A DNA stretch of 64,000 bases from Mangrovibacillus cuniculi. Lineage in GTDB: Bacteria; Bacillota; Bacilli; Bacillales; R1DC41. The notes under the pieces were generated by a model. That model saw nothing but the letters and a program-made list of their open reading frames with translations, did no database searches and was not told where the DNA came from. Position 1 is the first letter of the stretch. Each line of letters opens with the position of its first letter. Where the stretch lies: positions 1,911,277 to 1,975,276 of the forward strand of contig NZ_CP049742.1 in NCBI RefSeq assembly GCF_015482585.1. The letters are read 5' to 3'. Below, piece by piece: positions 37,375-47,307 of the stretch. Position numbers and translations under genes: made by a program.

Positions 37375-38304
37375 ATGAAAGTAGTTCACAATATAGCCGA
37401 TTTAATCGGAGATACACCATTAGTAAAGTTACAACGTTTAGCAGATCCAAATGGAGCAGATGTTTATTTAAAATTAGAATATTATAACCCAAGTAAAAGT
37501 GTTAAAGACCGTGCTGCGTTTCAAATGATTATCCAAGCAGAAGAGCAAGGGTTATTGAAAGCAGGTTCTACCATAATTGAACCAACTAGTGGAAATACAG
37601 GAATAGGGTTAGCCATGAATGCAGCAGCAAGAGGATATCGAGCAATCTTAGTGATGCCAGATACGATGACGTCAGAGCGTATTAACTTACTTAAAGCTTA
37701 TGGTGCAGAAGTGGTTCTTACGCCAGGTGATGAAAAAATGCCAGGTGCTATTAAGAAAGCGAAAGAATTAGTAGATGAAATTCCTAATAGCTTTATGCCA
37801 ATGCAGTTTGAAAATGATGCAAATCCTGAAGCTCATAGACGTTCTACTGGTCCTGAGATTATTGAGGCAGCAAATCAACTAAACCAACCTTTAAGTGCAT
37901 TCATTGCAACTGCAGGTACGGGTGGGACTATAACAGGTACTGGAGAAGTGTTAAGAGAAGAATACCCAGATGTGGAGATTCATGTAGTAGAACCAGCAGG
38001 ATCTCCCGTTCTTTCAGGTGGAAAACCTGGTAAGCATAAACTAGTGGGAACTAGCCCAGGTTTCATCCCTGAGATTTTAAACCAAGACATCTACAATAAG
38101 ATTCATCAAATAAAAGATGAAGAAGCATACGAAACGGTGAAAAGACTAGCGAGTGAAGAAGGCATCCTGGTAGGTCCATCATCCGGTGCTGCATGTTTCA
38201 CAGCCATCAACGTAGCAAAAGACTTGCCAAAGGGAAGCTTCGTTGTATGTATCGCTTGTGATACGGGCGAGAGATATCTATCCAGTGACTTGTTTTCCGA
38301 GTAA
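37375..38304 (+). CDS. ytkP: cysteine synthase family protein (CysK-like)
   Basis: 309-residue PLP-dependent beta-family enzyme; converts O-acetylserine and sulphide to cysteine or a related reaction. The PLP lysine is in NPSKSVKDRAAF (Lys near 43). The phosphate loop region is EPTSGNTGIGLA, TAGTGGTITGTGE forms the PLP-phosphate clamp, and VGPSSGAACF is near the end. Position next to dat and pepV matches B. subtilis ytkP, whose exact activity is less certain than cysK. The ribosome binding site is AGGAGGAA. Followed by a strong terminator. Confidence 0.9.
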   Translation: MKVVHNIADLIGDTPLVKLQRLADPNGADVYLKLEYYNPSKSVKDRAAFQMIIQAEEQGLLKAGSTIIEPTSGNTGIGLAMNAAARGYRAILVMPDTMTSERINLLKAYGAEVVLTPGDEKMPGAIKKAKELVDEIPNSFMPMQFENDANPEAHRRSTGPEIIEAANQLNQPLSAFIATAGTGGTITGTGEVLREEYPDVEIHVVEPAGSPVLSGGKPGKHKLVGTSPGFIPEILNQDIYNKIHQIKDEEAYETVKRLASEEGILVGPSSGAACFTAINVAKDLPKGSFVVCIACDTGERYLSSDLFSE

Positions 38305-38349
38305 TAGTCTACAGAGTATCATTTGGCTGACTAAAGTTGAGACCGATAT

Positions 38350-38388
38350 AAAAAACAGGTGGGCCTTTTAGAGGACCTACCTGTTTTT
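38350..38388 (+). terminator. terminator of the cysteine synthase homologue
   Basis: AAAAACAGGTGGGCC pairs with GGACCTACCTGTTTTT around a short loop, followed by GG. It starts 45 bp after the stop codon. Confidence 0.85.
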
Positions 38389-38460
38389 GGATAATATAAT
38401 ATATCTAAGTTCTTATAAAACATTAGATTGCAGTTCTAATGCTTTTCCTCTGTCAATCTT

Positions 38461-38608
38461 TTGGGATTGGAGCGGAAGGGGGGCGACTCCAGCGGGATTG
38501 AAGCGGTAAGTCGAGACCCCACAGGAGCGCGCCCTTTAGCGACGAGGAGGCTCGGCACCGCCCCGCGGAACGCGTCCCCCCTGTAGCGCAAATCCCCTTG
38601 TAGTCACT
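38461..38608. repeat. GC-rich hairpin repeat, copy 4 (short form, inverted, diverged)
   Basis: Begins TTGGGATTGGAGCGGAAGG and ends ATCCCCTTGTAGTCAC, in reverse orientation. The inner part carries GACGAGGAGGCTC, as in the short form, but it is the most diverged copy (for example GTAAGTCGAGACCCC in place of the usual GGTTACTGAGACCCC). It lies in the 334-bp gap between ytkP and dat. Confidence 0.85.
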
Positions 38609-38638
38609 ATGGTGTTTCTCTACAACTCTAATTTGTTT

Positions 38639-39490
38639 TTAAACTAAACAAGATTGCTCAATTAATGAAGTGAATAACGATTGGCACTTTCTTGTAATTG
38701 GACCAACTTCCCCACTTGAAACTAAGTCGTTATCAATTTGTACAATCGGCATTACTTCAGATGTCGTACTCGTTAAGAAACACTCGTCTGCTAAACGTAA
38801 CTCATCTAAAGTGAAAGGCTTCTCCACAACTGTTAGACCAGCTTTCCTACATACTGCCAACAACACTTGTCTGGTAATCCCGTTTAAAATTAAATTTGTA
38901 GCAGGATGCGTATAAATTACATCATTTTTCACCATGTAAAGATTAGAAGACGAGCCTTCTGTAACAGTACCATCACGATGTAATACCGCTTCGAAAGCGT
39001 CATGCTTCGTAGCTTCTTGCTTAGCAAGGACATTCCCTAAAAGGTTTAAGCTTTTAATATCACAACGTAACCATCGAATATCATCTGTTATATGTGCCTT
39101 TACACCTTTCTCCATTAAAGATGCCGGTCTAGGCATCTCTTTCGTATATCCCGTTACAACAACAGGCGTATCAGCAGGTGGGAACCAGTGTTGTCTCGCA
39201 TGTGTTCCACGAGTTACCTGCAAGTAAATCATCCCATCCTGCAAACCATTCTTCTCGACTAGTTCTTCTAAAAGGCGATGTAAATTACTTAAATCAAAGG
39301 GCGTCTCCATCCCTATCTTTTGCATACTTTGACCAAGTCTCGTAAGATGTTCTTTCGCGGTAAAAAGGGCACCATTATACACCTTTACTACTTCGTAAAC
39401 CCCATCTCCAAACTGATACCCGCGGTCCTCTATATCAATCTTAATTTGGTTCTTATCTACCAATTGGTCATTCCAAAGATATAATGTCAT
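38639..39490 (-). CDS. dat: D-amino acid aminotransferase
   Basis: Fold type IV PLP enzyme, 283 residues, making D-glutamate from D-alanine for peptidoglycan. Visible blocks: YQFGDGVYEVVKVYNG (about 26-41), TRGTHARQHWFP, the PLP lysine in DIKSLNLLGNVLAKQEA (near 145), VTEGSSSNLYMV and CFLTSTTSEVMPI. The B. subtilis order dat-pepV is kept, with pepV 19 bp upstream, so the two are co-transcribed. Confidence 0.95.
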   Translation of the reverse strand: MTLYLWNDQLVDKNQIKIDIEDRGYQFGDGVYEVVKVYNGALFTAKEHLTRLGQSMQKIGMETPFDLSNLHRLLEELVEKNGLQDGMIYLQVTRGTHARQHWFPPADTPVVVTGYTKEMPRPASLMEKGVKAHITDDIRWLRCDIKSLNLLGNVLAKQEATKHDAFEAVLHRDGTVTEGSSSNLYMVKNDVIYTHPATNLILNGITRQVLLAVCRKAGLTVVEKPFTLDELRLADECFLTSTTSEVMPIVQIDNDLVSSGEVGPITRKCQSLFTSLIEQSCLV

Positions 39491-39509
39491 CGTGAGCCCC
39501 TCACAATCT

Positions 39510-40916
39510 TTATTTTTCTACTGCTAATTCATAAATTGCTTGCGCATAAATGGCTGTCGCTTTCCATAAATCTTCTAATTCCATATATTCATCTTTCTGA
39601 TGAGCAACATCTGGACGACCAGGGAACATGGCACCAAAAGCAACTCCTGTTTCCAGAGAACGTGCATATGTTCCCCCACCAATTGTTAGTAACTCTGCTT
39701 TTTCACCTGTTTGCTCTTCATACACCTTAGACAGCGTTTGAATAAATGGATCGTCCTTTGCTACGTGGTGAGGTGTCATGTGCGTCTTTAAAGACAACGT
39801 GTAAGATAGCGCTTCTACTTCCTTCTTCCATTGGTCAAACTGAGGTAAAAACTCAAATGTAACAGGGTAGCGCATATTTACTCCTACCTTGCCACCTGAT
39901 TCTTTATTGTAACTCATCGTACCAATGTTTACAGTTAGATCACCAGTAATATCATCTGAGTAACGGAAACCTATTCCCTGTCCTCTACTTTGACCGAAAA
40001 ATGAAGATGATAGGAACCCTACAAATTTTTGTCCACCTTCATCTAATGGAAGTTTAGCTAAAATGTTCGCTAAATGTAATCCTGCATTCACCCCATTTTC
40101 TGGCTCCATTGCATGGGCAGAAACTCCTTCTACGGTTAAAACAATATGACCATTTTCTACTTCTACACCACCCGTTAATTTATTTTCTTCTAAATAATCA
40201 CGGAACATTTGTAACCAATGTGTAGTTCTCTCTTCTCCACTTAGGATAGCCTTCGCACGATCAGGTACCATATTAAATCGTTGACCTGATTGGAAGGAAA
40301 GTAAAGCAAGTTCACCGTTGTTTACTTCACTACCTGGAATATTTACCACCATGTCAACTAATCCTTTTTCCGCATGTATGATTGGAAAGTCAGCGTCTGG
40401 AGCAAAACCAATAGTTGGCATTTCCTCTTCTTTAAAATATGTATTCACGCAACGCCATTCACTTTCCTCATCAGTACCAATAATCATTCGAACTCGTTTA
40501 TTCAATGTGAATCCTAGTTCTTTGATAATGTTCATTGCGTAATATGCTGCCATCGTTGGACCTTTATCATCAATTGCACCACGAGCATAAATGCGTTCAT
40601 TGTCTATGACACCTTCAAACGGAGGATAAGACCAACCTTCTCCTTCTGGAACAATATCTACGTGACAGAGGATTCCAACACTTTCTTCTCCTTGTCCCAT
40701 CTCTAAGTGTCCAGCAACATTTTCTACTTCTTCTGTTTCATAGCCATCTCGTTTTCCTAAATCAAGCATATATGTAAGAGCTTTTTTCACTTCTGGTCCG
40801 AATGGTGCATCTTCTGTGGCTGTTGATTCGTCTAGCACACTACGGATTGCTAACAATCCTCGTAAATCTTCAATCAACTGATCTTTTCGTTTTTCTACTT
40901 CTTTTTGCCAATCCAT
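39510..40916 (-). CDS. pepV: dipeptidase PepV (M20 family)
   Basis: 468-residue zinc dipeptidase. Metal and catalytic motifs: GILCHVDIVPEGEGW (first His-Asp), YARGAIDDKGPTMAAYYAM (bridging Asp), IGTDEESEWRC (catalytic Glu and ligand), FAPDADFPIIHAEKG, and the final His in DVAHQKDEYM. An inserted lid domain (about 180-380) is consistent with PepV. The ribosome binding site is AAAGGGGTG. Upstream is GC-rich repeat copy 5. Confidence 0.94.
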   Translation of the reverse strand: MDWQKEVEKRKDQLIEDLRGLLAIRSVLDESTATEDAPFGPEVKKALTYMLDLGKRDGYETEEVENVAGHLEMGQGEESVGILCHVDIVPEGEGWSYPPFEGVIDNERIYARGAIDDKGPTMAAYYAMNIIKELGFTLNKRVRMIIGTDEESEWRCVNTYFKEEEMPTIGFAPDADFPIIHAEKGLVDMVVNIPGSEVNNGELALLSFQSGQRFNMVPDRAKAILSGEERTTHWLQMFRDYLEENKLTGGVEVENGHIVLTVEGVSAHAMEPENGVNAGLHLANILAKLPLDEGGQKFVGFLSSSFFGQSRGQGIGFRYSDDITGDLTVNIGTMSYNKESGGKVGVNMRYPVTFEFLPQFDQWKKEVEALSYTLSLKTHMTPHHVAKDDPFIQTLSKVYEEQTGEKAELLTIGGGTYARSLETGVAFGAMFPGRPDVAHQKDEYMELEDLWKATAIYAQAIYELAVEK

Positions 40917-41004
40917 GTAAACACCCCTTTATCTTGTTAGACACATTGTACTGATTTTTTTGGAAGAAGGAAAGCGTTACTCACTGTGTAAAATAGCCAA
41001 ACAA

Positions 41005-41267
41005 AAGAGGCCGGGCCAAAACCCGAAAATGACTGCACAGGGATTTCCGCGGCAGGGGGCTTCGAAAAGCGGAAGGCACGCGTATAGCCGCGGCAGGAAA
41101 CTTTGGAAGACCGAGGAGGCAGCTTTTCAGCCACAACAGGGCTTTCGGAGTTTCCCGAGCGGTTGCGCACCTGCAGCTAGACATGGCATCTCTAAGTTGA
41201 CGCTCCTGTGGGGTCTCAGTAACCCACCTTTCCCGTAGGAGTCGCCCCCTTCCGCTCCAACCCCAAA
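41005..41267. repeat. GC-rich hairpin repeat, copy 5 (long form)
   Basis: Begins AAGAGGCCGGGCCAAAACCC and ends CCGCTCCAACCCCAAA, with the long-form interior (GAAGACCGAGGAGGCAGC, GAGCGGTTGCGCACCTGCAG). Shortened by about 12 bp near the left end compared with copy 2. It lies in the 472-bp gap upstream of pepV and downstream of the M48 gene terminator. Confidence 0.9.
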
Positions 41268-41343
41268 TATGTGTATTTTCTAAGCTAGAAGTCTGCTAGG
41301 CGGTGATTTTTATTAAGTTCCTTCTTTACTTATAGACACAAAT

Positions 41344-41378
41344 AAAAAAGGAGAATTTTTAAGAATTCTCCTTTTTTA
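41344..41378 (-). terminator. terminator of the M48-ankyrin gene
   Basis: AAAAAAGGAGAATT pairs with AATTCTCCTTTTTT; it lies 10 bp past the stop codon and is symmetrical. Confidence 0.9.
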
Positions 41379-41388
41379 TGGTTATCAT

Positions 41389-42654
41389 TTATTCAAAAGT
41401 CTCTAAGTACTCTTCATTACCCATTTCTTCTGCAACATTATATGCATTATAAGACATATCAGGAGCTAGCGGGTCTGCACCGTTCTCTAATAATAACTCT
41501 ACTACTTCTTTTGTGCTAAAGGAGATTGCATCCATTAGCGGGGTATATCCATAATCATCTGTTGCATTTATATCTAATCCTTGATCAATTAAATATAGTA
41601 TTGTCTTTTCATCAGAGTAAGCTACTGCATGGTGAAGTAATGTTTGCCCCATTTCATTTGTTTCTTCTAGATTAGACCCCTGGTTAACTAGAGTCTCAAC
41701 TTCCTCTATATCACTATTTTCTACGGCCAAGAACATTGGGGATAGATCTACTGTTGAGAACTCTTCTTCACTGAATTCCCATGGAGAAGAAATAACTGCA
41801 TACGTAACCCATACAATTGATCCGATGTAGAAAAGGACAACCAAAGCGATAGAGATATACACAGTAGCATTTGGCCCTTTTAGTTTTCCTTCATAACTAG
41901 TATCAAAGTGACGTTTTAGTTCATGAACACGCTTTGGTAAAGGTGGGTGAGTAGATAGCCACTCACTTAATGTAGCAAAGAAGCCTCGCTCTGCTTCTTG
42001 TTGCTGAATAAAAGCGCTCATGTTTACTCTTCGATAAAGTTGCTTACCAATGGATAATACAGCTAATCCATTTTCCCCAGCGGAAGGAGTAGTGTAGTAA
42101 GCAGCCATACGATCACAAGTAAACTCACAAGCTCTTGAATACGCTGTTCCAACGAACGGTACTAGCATAAATGGAATAATTAATCCTTGAGATACAATGT
42201 GTCTACGCTTAAGATGAGCAAATTCATGTGCAAACACAAATAACACTTCCTCTTCTGCACCTTCTTCCATTAGTTCGAAAATAGTAGAATAGACGACTAC
42301 CATGTTTCTACGAACAAATCTTGTAGCGAAAGCATTTAACATCCCTTGAGATTCCATCACATAACAATCTGGAACAGACTTTAACCCCATGTTACTGGAA
42401 AGGGTTTCTAATTTCTCATATAACTCTGGAAATTGTTCCGAAGATAGCTTCACAGCATTTTGGCGAATCATTGCCATATTTAATCCATGAATAAATAAGA
42501 AAAATAGAATGATTCCTATAATAATGGGTATTCCTACAATTGTTAAAGCAAAGATTACATACGATAGAATACTGAAGACTAATGCGATACCAAACCATCT
42601 AGATTCTGATGGATGGATGAGATCGACTGGACGATCCGAAAATGTATTGTTCAT
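41389..42654 (-). CDS. M48 family membrane metalloprotease with C-terminal ankyrin repeats
   Basis: 421 residues. Two hydrophobic segments (about 23-60) are followed by the HtpX/Ste24-type zinc protease domain: GMLNAFATRF, then the HExxH motif in FVFAHEFAHLKRRH (near 140-153), and a third-ligand region ACEFTCDRMAAYY. WLSTHPPLPKRVHEL closes the domain. One more membrane helix (about 262-285) leads to about four ankyrin repeats (EMGQTLLHHAVAYSDEKTIL, DDYGYTPLMDAISFSTKEVV, LLLENGADPLAPD) at the C-terminus. It is probably a membrane-protein quality-control protease with a protein-binding tail. RBS AAAAGGAG. Confidence 0.88.
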   Translation of the reverse strand: MNNTFSDRPVDLIHPSESRWFGIALVFSILSYVIFALTIVGIPIIIGIILFFLFIHGLNMAMIRQNAVKLSSEQFPELYEKLETLSSNMGLKSVPDCYVMESQGMLNAFATRFVRRNMVVVYSTIFELMEEGAEEEVLFVFAHEFAHLKRRHIVSQGLIIPFMLVPFVGTAYSRACEFTCDRMAAYYTTPSAGENGLAVLSIGKQLYRRVNMSAFIQQQEAERGFFATLSEWLSTHPPLPKRVHELKRHFDTSYEGKLKGPNATVYISIALVVLFYIGSIVWVTYAVISSPWEFSEEEFSTVDLSPMFLAVENSDIEEVETLVNQGSNLEETNEMGQTLLHHAVAYSDEKTILYLIDQGLDINATDDYGYTPLMDAISFSTKEVVELLLENGADPLAPDMSYNAYNVAEEMGNEEYLETFE

Positions 42655-42973
42655 TTTTCCAACTCCTTTTTATCACTGGGTTAATTATACAGAAAAATAC
42701 AATAGAGGAAATATGAAATTTCACCCATTTAACATTCCTCACAATTTCGTAACGATTATTTTAAAGTTTTGTAAATTTCTCCGAAAAAACTAGAAAACTT
42801 TAATAATAATGGGTACAATATAATTGTCAGACGATTCAAGGTAAATTTTTTACTAAAAGGAGTTGTCCGCCCATCCTAGATTCTACATATAATTGGTTCA
42901 CACATGAGCGTTGCAGTATGTAAAATGCCGTCCGCAGTCTTTGACTATCAAAAAAAGATGAGGGAGTGGTTTT
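42655..42973. other. 319-bp intergenic region upstream of ytzE
   Basis: No gene or repeat-family member seen. A possible SigA promoter for ytzE is TAGAAA with TACAAT 17 bp downstream, ending about 42819. The remainder up to the ytzE ribosome binding site would be a leader of roughly 145 bp. I could not recognise a known riboswitch in it. Confidence 0.3.
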
Positions 42974-43195
42974 TTGAAACCTTCAACTAATCGCATGTTA
43001 ACCCGTATTAAATCTGTTTATATGTTTATCAAGGATCATGGGGTTGTCACGACACAAGATCTTGTTGATGAATTTGGTATTACACCACGTACAATTCAAC
43101 GTGACTTGAATGTCTTAGCTTACAACAACTTAGTAGAGAGTCCTTGCCGTGGCAAATGGACAGCAACCGAAAAAAAAGTGAAACTGACTTCCTAG
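42974..43195 (+). CDS. ytzE: small DeoR-type HTH regulator YtzE
   Basis: 73 residues, a lone DeoR-family winged helix-turn-helix without an effector domain (TRIKSVYMFIKDHGVVTTQD, then VDEFGITPRTIQRDLNVL as the recognition helix). The start is TTG at 42974: AGGGAGTGG lies 5 bp upstream and the encoded MKPSTNRML matches the family start. Targets unknown. Followed by its own terminator. Confidence 0.88.
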   Translation: MKPSTNRMLTRIKSVYMFIKDHGVVTTQDLVDEFGITPRTIQRDLNVLAYNNLVESPCRGKWTATEKKVKLTS

Positions 43196-43253
43196 TAAAG
43201 TAAATCCGCCAAACGCGGTATTCCATAATTTTATACTACATTACCGTGTAAAA

Positions 43254-43284
43254 TGAAAAAAGCGCATCTGATTAGGTGCGCTTT
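43254..43284. terminator. terminator between ytzE and ytzG
   Basis: AAAAAAGCGCATCT pairs with AGGTGCGCTTTT; serves ytzE and possibly the convergent ytzG. Confidence 0.8.
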
Positions 43285-43304
43285 TCTCATTTTAAGCATC
43301 TATC

Positions 43305-44027
43305 TCAAGAAAGTGAAGATCCATCTCGCAGTAATTGCACTTCTTCTTCGTCTAACTCACGATATTCTCCCTCTTGTAAATCTTCATCTAAAGCTAGAGG
43401 CCCCATAGAAATCCTCTTTAGATAGGTCACTTTCTTCCCAACAGATTCAAACATCCTTTTTACCTGATGGAACTTTCCCTCCATTATGGTCAGTTCAATC
43501 TCTGATGTCTCTCCTGTTTGAAGAATAGTTAACTTTCCAGGCTTTGTAACGTAGCCATCATCTAACGTAACACCTTCTGCAAAAGCTGCCACATCTGAAT
43601 CTGTTACTTTTCCGTCAATTTTAGCAAAGTATGTCTTCGGTACATGCTTCTTTGGAGATAGTAATTGGTGTGTCAATTGCCCATCATTTGTTAGAAGCAA
43701 TAGACCAACTGTGTCTTTGTCTAGTCTACCAACAGGATGTGGATCCATAATGCGATCTTCGAATTCCAATAAATCTACTACTGTTTCATCACGATGATCT
43801 TCTGTCGCAGAAATTACCCCAGGTGGCTTATTCATCATTAAATAAACGAACTCCCTGTATTCCACTTTTTCACCGTGAACTTCAATAGAGGCATTCTTCG
43901 TGTCTACATGCTTTTTTGCATCTTTAATTGCAACACCATCTACTACAAGAGCACCCGCTTTTAACAGGTGCTTTACTTCCTTTCTACTACCATAGCCTAA
44001 ATGAGCTAATAATTTATCTGCTCTCAT
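43305..44027 (-). CDS. ytzG: RsuA-family rRNA pseudouridine synthase
   Basis: 240 residues. An N-terminal S4-like RNA-binding domain (MRADKLLAHLGYGSRKEVKH, about 1-60) is followed by the pseudouridine synthase core. The catalytic Asp is in HPVGRLDKDTVGLLLLTNDG (near 102), and EGKFHQVKRMFESVGKKV is the RsuA/RluB family signature. Probably modifies 16S rRNA, as RsuA does. Located 20 bp downstream of ytgP on the same strand, so likely co-transcribed. Confidence 0.9.
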   Translation of the reverse strand: MRADKLLAHLGYGSRKEVKHLLKAGALVVDGVAIKDAKKHVDTKNASIEVHGEKVEYREFVYLMMNKPPGVISATEDHRDETVVDLLEFEDRIMDPHPVGRLDKDTVGLLLLTNDGQLTHQLLSPKKHVPKTYFAKIDGKVTDSDVAAFAEGVTLDDGYVTKPGKLTILQTGETSEIELTIMEGKFHQVKRMFESVGKKVTYLKRISMGPLALDEDLQEGEYRELDEEEVQLLRDGSSLS

Positions 44028-44046
44028 TCAAAACTCCTCATTTCTC

Positions 44047-45680
44047 TTACGCTTCTTCTAAGCGAAGTTTACGCCTTACTTTTTTCATCTGACTCCCAAA
44101 TAGCTTATCAGCCAGTCTTAATCGAAGTGCTAGTAGAAAATATAAAACCATCCCCACTAATCCACACACTGCTGTAATGGCTATCGCTTCCATTCTCACA
44201 CTCACATCTAATACATTTTTTAAGCCTAAATATAATATCGCCGTTGCTCCTAACATGACGAGATTCATCAAAATCATTAACAACACCCGTCTAAAGACTA
44301 AAGTAAATTGATAATCGATACTTCTTCTGATTACGATAGCATTCATTACGATTGAAACTGTAAACCCAACTATATAGGATAGAATTAATCCAGTCTCTTC
44401 TACCATATACACTAACGGAACCGTTAAAGCTAGTTTACACACAAATCCTATCAAGAAACTGAACACTGTAAATTTTTGCTTGTTTATTCCTTGTAGGATC
44501 GCTGCAGATACAGAAAAAAGTGCAAAGCCGATTGCTACCGGAGCGTATTGTCGTAAAATATCGCCACCGATTTCACTGTACCCAAAAAATGCTGTGTATA
44601 AAGGTTCCGCTAGTAAGCTCATACCTAGCGCAGCAGGGATCGTTAAGAACAACAAAATCTGAAAAATTGTATCAATTTGCTTCTTTAATTGTTTCGGTTC
44701 TTCTCTTACAAATGAAGCTGTAATAAGTGGGACAAGGGTTAACGAAAATGCTGTAGCTAACGAAACTGGGATCATCACAAGTTTATGGGAAGAGAAACTC
44801 ATCGCCCCAAGTAGTGATAACGCACTCGTTTTAGCTTCTCCAGCTAACTCCATTGCTCTTGTAAACAATAATGTATCTATCATTTGATATAGAGGAATAG
44901 CAATCCCAACAATCACAAAAGGAAAAGCTGACTTAACAATCTCTTTATACATTTCAGGTAAGGATACTGTAAGCTCTCCTTTATCTTGTTCCAGAAGTTT
45001 GTCCAAATGGGGTTTTCTTTTTTTCCAATACCAAAATAAAACACATAAACCGCCTATTGCACCTACAAATGCTGCAAAGGTAGCTGCTTGGATAGCTAAT
45101 ACTCTGCTACCCCAAAAACTTTTACCACTAAAAATGCTCCTGTAAGTAAGAATGCAATTCGAACTATTTGCTCAACAACTTGGCTTACTGATGAAGGACC
45201 CATTGATTGATGCCCTTGAAAAAAACCTCTAATAATACTCAGAAATGGAACCAAAATCAAAGCAAAGCTAACTGTACGAATGACATTGATTACATCTTTC
45301 TCTGTAAATGGCCCTCCATTTAAATCTCCAATCGCGAGTTTAACATATAATGGTGCGAGTAAAAATAGAAAGAGGAAAGCTAAAGTACCCGATAACAGCA
45401 TCAACTTAACGCTTGACCTGAATAGCTTTCTACCTATAGCATACTCTTCTACAGCATTATATTTTGCTATGTATTTAGAAACGGCAAGTGGTAATCCGCC
45501 AGTAGCAATGGAGATAAAGATGGTATAAGGGACATATCCATAATTATATAATTGAAGGAAATCTTCAGAATCCGCACCAATAATCATAACAAAAGGAATG
45601 ATATAAAAAAGACCTAAAAACTTTGAAACGAACGTTCCTAACGTCAAAATGAACGTTCCACGTAACAATTTTGATGACAT
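44047..45680 (-). pseudogene. ytgP: YtgP, MurJ/SpoVB-like lipid II flippase family, apparent frameshift
   Basis: Polytopic membrane protein of the MOP superfamily; YtgP can flip lipid II in Bacillus. Here the coding sequence is split. Frame one runs from ATG 45680 (MSSKLLRGTFILTLGTFVSK) to a premature stop at 45096. The family sequence continues in the next frame (GSRVLAIQAATFAAFVGAIG ... to 44047). The break is at the run TTTTTGGGG (minus strand, 45110-45118). Adding one base restores about 544 residues, the length I recall for B. subtilis YtgP. Some 14 membrane helices are expected overall. Because it is conserved and only one base is missing, a sequencing error is as likely as real loss. 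Confidence 0.85.
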
Positions 45681-45847
45681 AGTGATCCCTTCCAAGGAGG
45701 AAAAATATCCTCTATCTTTAAATTCATAAGTTTAGTCTATCGTTTCTATAGATTTAAAACAAATTTTATCATACCATGGTTTAATGAAAAGAAAAGTAAA
45801 AGAGAAACTAGAAATGTTTTCTTATTTAAGAAAGTTAGGTGAAGATT

Positions 45848-47140
45848 TTGGCATATGATGTAATCGTTATAGGCGGAGGTCCTTCTGGTTTAATGGCGGC
45901 AATTGCTGCTGGTGAAGAAGGTGCTCGCGTATTACTTGTTGATAAAGGGTCTAAATTAGGAAGAAAATTGGCTATTTCAGGTGGCGGTAGATGTAACGTA
46001 ACCAATAGAAAGCCAGTTGATGAAATCATTCAGCACATTCCAGGAAACGGACGTTTTCTATACAGTGCTTTTTCGGTATATAACAACGAAAATATTATTG
46101 AATTCTTCGAAGGACTAGGCATTGCTTTAAAGGAAGAAGATCACGGAAGAATGTTTCCTGTAAATAACCAGGCTCAGTCTGTGGTCGACGCGATGCTAAG
46201 ACGCTTAGACGAGTTAAATGTGGATCGACGAGTAAATACAAAAGTTGCAGACTTGTTATTTAACGAAGAAAAAGAAATCTCTGGGATTCTTCTACAAGAC
46301 GGAAAGGAACTACATGCTACTTCCGTTGTGATTGCAGTTGGGGGTAAATCTGTTCCTCAAACAGGTTCTACTGGAGATGGGTATCCTTGGGCAGAACGCG
46401 CTGGACACACGATTACCACACTTTTCCCAACCGAAGTTCCTTTAACCTCTAGTGAACCATACATTCGCAACAAATCTCTTCAAGGACTAGCACTAAGAGA
46501 TGTTGCGGTTAGTGTATTGAATAAAAAAGGACGTCCTATCGTAACACACCAAATGGACATGTTATTTACACATTTTGGATTATCCGGCCCTGCTATTCTC
46601 CGTTGTAGTCAATATGTGGTAAAAGAACAATGGAAACGAGAAGAAAAGGAAATCTCAATAAAAATAGACAGCATGCCTTCTCAAAATGAAGAGCAAGTTT
46701 TCCAAGAAATACGCTCCATTCAGTCTAATAACGAAAAGAAAGCAGCCAAAAATGCGTTAAAAGGATTAGTTCCAGAACGGTATTTACTCTTCTTATTAGA
46801 ACATGCAGAAGTAGATGCTGAGGCACCGATGAATACGATAAGTCAAGAACGAATGCGGGCGTTAGCCGGCTTTATCAAAGGATGGATTGTCCTTGTTGAC
46901 GGTACTTTATCTATTGAAAAAGCTTTCGTGACAGGTGGGGGTGTGTCAGTGAAGGAAGTATTCCCGAAAACGATGGGTTCCAAATTTGTTAGAGGATTAT
47001 ATTTCTGTGGAGAAGTATTAGACCTGCATGGATACACAGGTGGTTATAATATAACTTCTGCACTAATTACAGGAAAACTAGCCGGCATGAATGCGGGACA
47101 ACTTGCCACACTTGGATATAATGAGTTGGAGTATAGTTAA
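45848..47140 (+). CDS. ytfP: NAD(P)/FAD-dependent oxidoreductase YtfP (HI0933/BaiN family)
   Basis: 430-residue flavoprotein. The N-terminal dinucleotide-binding motif is [20 protein letters not shown]. It continues with the family-defining [18 protein letters not shown] (about 36-53), [24 protein letters not shown], and the C-terminal FAD motif [19 protein letters not shown]. The natural reaction is not settled. I prefer TTG 45848 (AGGTGA ribosome binding site) as start; GTG 45839 is the alternative. Divergent from ytgP. Confidence 0.9.
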   Translation: MAYDVIVIGGGPSGLMAAIAAGEEGARVLLVDKGSKLGRKLAISGGGRCNVTNRKPVDEIIQHIPGNGRFLYSAFSVYNNENIIEFFEGLGIALKEEDHGRMFPVNNQAQSVVDAMLRRLDELNVDRRVNTKVADLLFNEEKEISGILLQDGKELHATSVVIAVGGKSVPQTGSTGDGYPWAERAGHTITTLFPTEVPLTSSEPYIRNKSLQGLALRDVAVSVLNKKGRPIVTHQMDMLFTHFGLSGPAILRCSQYVVKEQWKREEKEISIKIDSMPSQNEEQVFQEIRSIQSNNEKKAAKNALKGLVPERYLLFLLEHAEVDAEAPMNTISQERMRALAGFIKGWIVLVDGTLSIEKAFVTGGGVSVKEVFPKTMGSKFVRGLYFCGEVLDLHGYTGGYNITSALITGKLAGMNAGQLATLGYNELEYS

Positions 47141-47164
47141 TAAGAAAAAGCTTAATACAGAGCT

Positions 47165-47202
47165 AAAGGGGTACATTTCAAAAACGAATGTACCCCTTTT
47201 TT
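47165..47202. terminator. terminator between ytfP and cse60
   Basis: AAAGGGGTACATT pairs with AATGTACCCCTTTTTT; T-run on plus. It is the end of ytfP and shares the GGTACATT core with other terminators here. Just beyond (47250-47272), AATCCCTGTGCAGTTACTTT looks like a worn fragment of the GC-rich repeat end. Confidence 0.85.
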
Positions 47203-47307
47203 AATATGCTAAATATTTTAACTGATACTATGACACTGCAGAATGAATGCATATGCTAAAATCCCTGTGCAGTTACTTTGACAGTTCAATTACATTACCA
47301 TTTTCTA

